A DNA stretch of 6,075 nucleotides from a bacterium (GTDB taxonomy: Bacteria; Patescibacteriota; Minisyncoccia; UBA6257; GWB1-50-10). Shown here one piece after another: positions 5,374 to 6,075 of this stretch. The notes under the pieces are model-generated. The model had not been told where the DNA came from, ran no database searches, and saw only the letters and a program-made list of their open reading frames with translations. Made by a program: the position numbers and the translations under genes. Numbering within the stretch: position 1 is the first letter of the stretch; each line of letters starts with the position of its first letter. Where the stretch lies: contig DAIDBF010000073.1 of NCBI GenBank assembly GCA_027310235.1, forward strand, positions 1 to 6,075, given 5' to 3'.

Positions 5374-5431
5374 AAAGGGGAAGGTTACTCCTTTCTATCA
5401 CTGCTTATCGAGAAGAAAATTGTTCCCCTTT
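5374..5431. repeat. Diverged extra copy of one arm of the 200-base palindrome, itself a hairpin
   Basis: 5378-5428 is a direct repeat of 5267-5319. The left ends share GGGAAGG and TACTC, and the right ends share GCTT, ATCGAGAAGA and TTCCCC. Over the right-hand 26-27 bases there are three transitions and one single-base indel. The copy is bounded by AAAGGGGAA (5374-5382) and TTCCCCTTT (5423-5431), a 9-bp perfect stem, and ends 48 bases before the CYTH start codon. Confidence 0.65.
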
Positions 5432-5467
5432 CCCACTATGAAAGTGTATTTTTCGATTTCTTGGCTG

Positions 5468-5473
5468 TATAAT
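5468..5473 (+). promoter_or_regulatory. -10 box of a probably leaderless CYTH transcript
   Basis: A consensus TATAAT ends six bases before the ATG at 5480, so the start point would fall at the start codon itself. TG directly precedes the box. No good -35 is seen at the expected distance (TGTATT at 5445-5450). The GGGG two bases before the ATG is too close to act as a ribosome site. Confidence 0.55.
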
Positions 5474-5479
5474 TGGGGT

Positions 5480-6037
5480 ATGGAAAACAGGGAAATAGAA
5501 GCGAGATTTTTGGATGTGCGGAAAGAAGAACTGGTACAAAAGCTTAAGGCACTTGGAGCGGAAGATCTCGGGGAGGAATTACTCCAAGAAGTTATCATCT
5601 ACGGTCCAGAATCGAAATGGAAAGACGAAAACAGGGTGATGAAGATAAGAAAAGAACGCGGGAAAATTACACTCGTCTATAAGCAAAATCATTCGCATAC
5701 GGTTGACGGTACGGAGGAGATAGAGCTCGAAATCAATGATTTTGAGAAAGGAGTGACACTTCTCGAAAAAGCAGGACTTCCGCCATCTCGTCGTCAGGAG
5801 AAGAGACGGTACACATTTCGATTTGAAGAAACTACGATCGATATTGATACGTGGCCAAAAATTCCTACATACGTGGAACTTGAGGGGCCTTCTGAGAATG
5901 TATTGAGAGAAACGGCAAAGAAACTCGGACTCGACTGGGGAAAGGCGGAGTTTCGAAATCCGCGTACTGTTATCGAGGATGTTTATCATATTCCTCTAGG
6001 AACTTTGCGTTGGTTCACTTTCGATCGGGTGGAATAA
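5480..6037 (+). CDS. CYTH-domain protein (CyaB-like class IV adenylate cyclase / triphosphatase superfamily)
   Basis: A 185-residue single-domain protein that should fold as the CYTH triphosphate tunnel. The N-terminal signature ExExK appears as E5-I-E7-A-R9, with Arg for Lys. Further charged tunnel residues are visible in order: R52, K55 and R57 in RVMKIRKE, K68 in TLVYK, E80/E82/E84 in EEIELE, K108 to R110, and E133/E135 in YVELEG. It is cytosolic, with no signal peptide. Members bind triphosphorylated substrates with divalent metal and include adenylate cyclases, thiamine triphosphatases and tripolyphosphatases; sequence alone does not choose between these. The frame is open upstream to 5333, but that extension is repeat DNA and lies before the TATAAT box, while the ATG at 5480 places the signature at the normal N-terminus. 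It is transcribed away from uvrA; no functional link to repair is evident. Confidence 0.88.
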   Translation: MENREIEARFLDVRKEELVQKLKALGAEDLGEELLQEVIIYGPESKWKDENRVMKIRKERGKITLVYKQNHSHTVDGTEEIELEINDFEKGVTLLEKAGLPPSRRQEKRRYTFRFEETTIDIDTWPKIPTYVELEGPSENVLRETAKKLGLDWGKAEFRNPRTVIEDVYHIPLGTLRWFTFDRVE

Positions 6038-6056
6038 AATCCGAGAATGGGATTCT

Positions 6057-6075
6057 ATCGAGGCCGGGCCTCGAT
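6057..6075. repeat. Inverted repeat at the window end, possibly a terminator stem
   Basis: ATCGAGG and CCTCGAT form a 7-bp stem around CCGGG, beginning 20 bases after the CYTH stop codon. It could be the stem of an intrinsic terminator, but the sequence ends exactly at the last paired base, so the presence of a T-run cannot be seen. Confidence 0.4.

Noticed and set aside
5267..5428. CRISPR-like direct repeats
   Set aside because: Only two diverged units are present, each with internal dyad symmetry, and there are no regular spacers or cas genes.
5333..5479. Upstream extension of the CYTH protein by 49 residues
   Set aside because: The extension is translated repeat DNA, precedes the TATAAT box, and the CYTH signature normally lies at the very N-terminus.

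Overview
The window looks like chromosome of a small-genome bacterium, most likely a member of the Patescibacteria/CPR (Parcubacteria-like). This is inference from protein style: the UvrA and UvrC wording, several shortened conserved proteins, and abundant small palindromes. No marker gene settles the taxonomy. TGG is the only tryptophan codon I met and TGA is not read through, so the standard bacterial code fits. The long genes are roughly half GC; the stretch around 1800-2270 is clearly more AT-rich.

Layout: on the minus strand, from right to left, come uvrA (5021 to 2469), an 81-residue lysine-rich orphan (2106 to 1861), a patatin-like phospholipase (1800 to 910) and uvrC (923 leftwards, cut by the window edge). 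On the plus strand a CYTH-domain triphosphate-binding protein (5480-6037) is transcribed divergently from uvrA. UvrA and UvrC are two of the three parts of the UvrABC nucleotide excision repair machine; uvrB is not in the window. The phospholipase and uvrC overlap by 14 bases and are probably one operon. The other genes seem to be separate units with their own promoters.

Both repair proteins are shortened. UvrA (850 residues from the preferred start) lacks the roughly 100-residue insertion domain normally found between its two inner CxxC pairs, while keeping the UvrB-binding region and both ATPase modules. UvrC has only about 20 residues between its UVR motif and the first catalytic aspartate of the RNase H-like nuclease, where classical UvrC has well over 100. 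Each gene also carries an odd in-frame low-complexity piece: a 34-bp near-perfect palindrome in uvrA encoding a Ser/Gly linker, and an AT-only tract in uvrC encoding a Lys/Asn/Ile/Phe peptide.

The gene-free stretches hold most of the unexplained structure. Just downstream of uvrA (2273-2458) and just upstream of its promoter (5120-5319) lie two imperfect palindromes of 186 and 200 bases, each folding about one axis into a long rod. A diverged copy of one arm of the second lies at 5378-5428. Between uvrA and the small gene is a 12-bp perfect inverted repeat laid over a promoter-like -35/-10 pair, and a pair of TATTT-N2-AAATA palindromes that flank the small gene's promoter. The CYTH gene and the phospholipase gene both have a -10-like box exactly six bases before the ATG and no Shine-Dalgarno sequence, which suggests leaderless transcripts.
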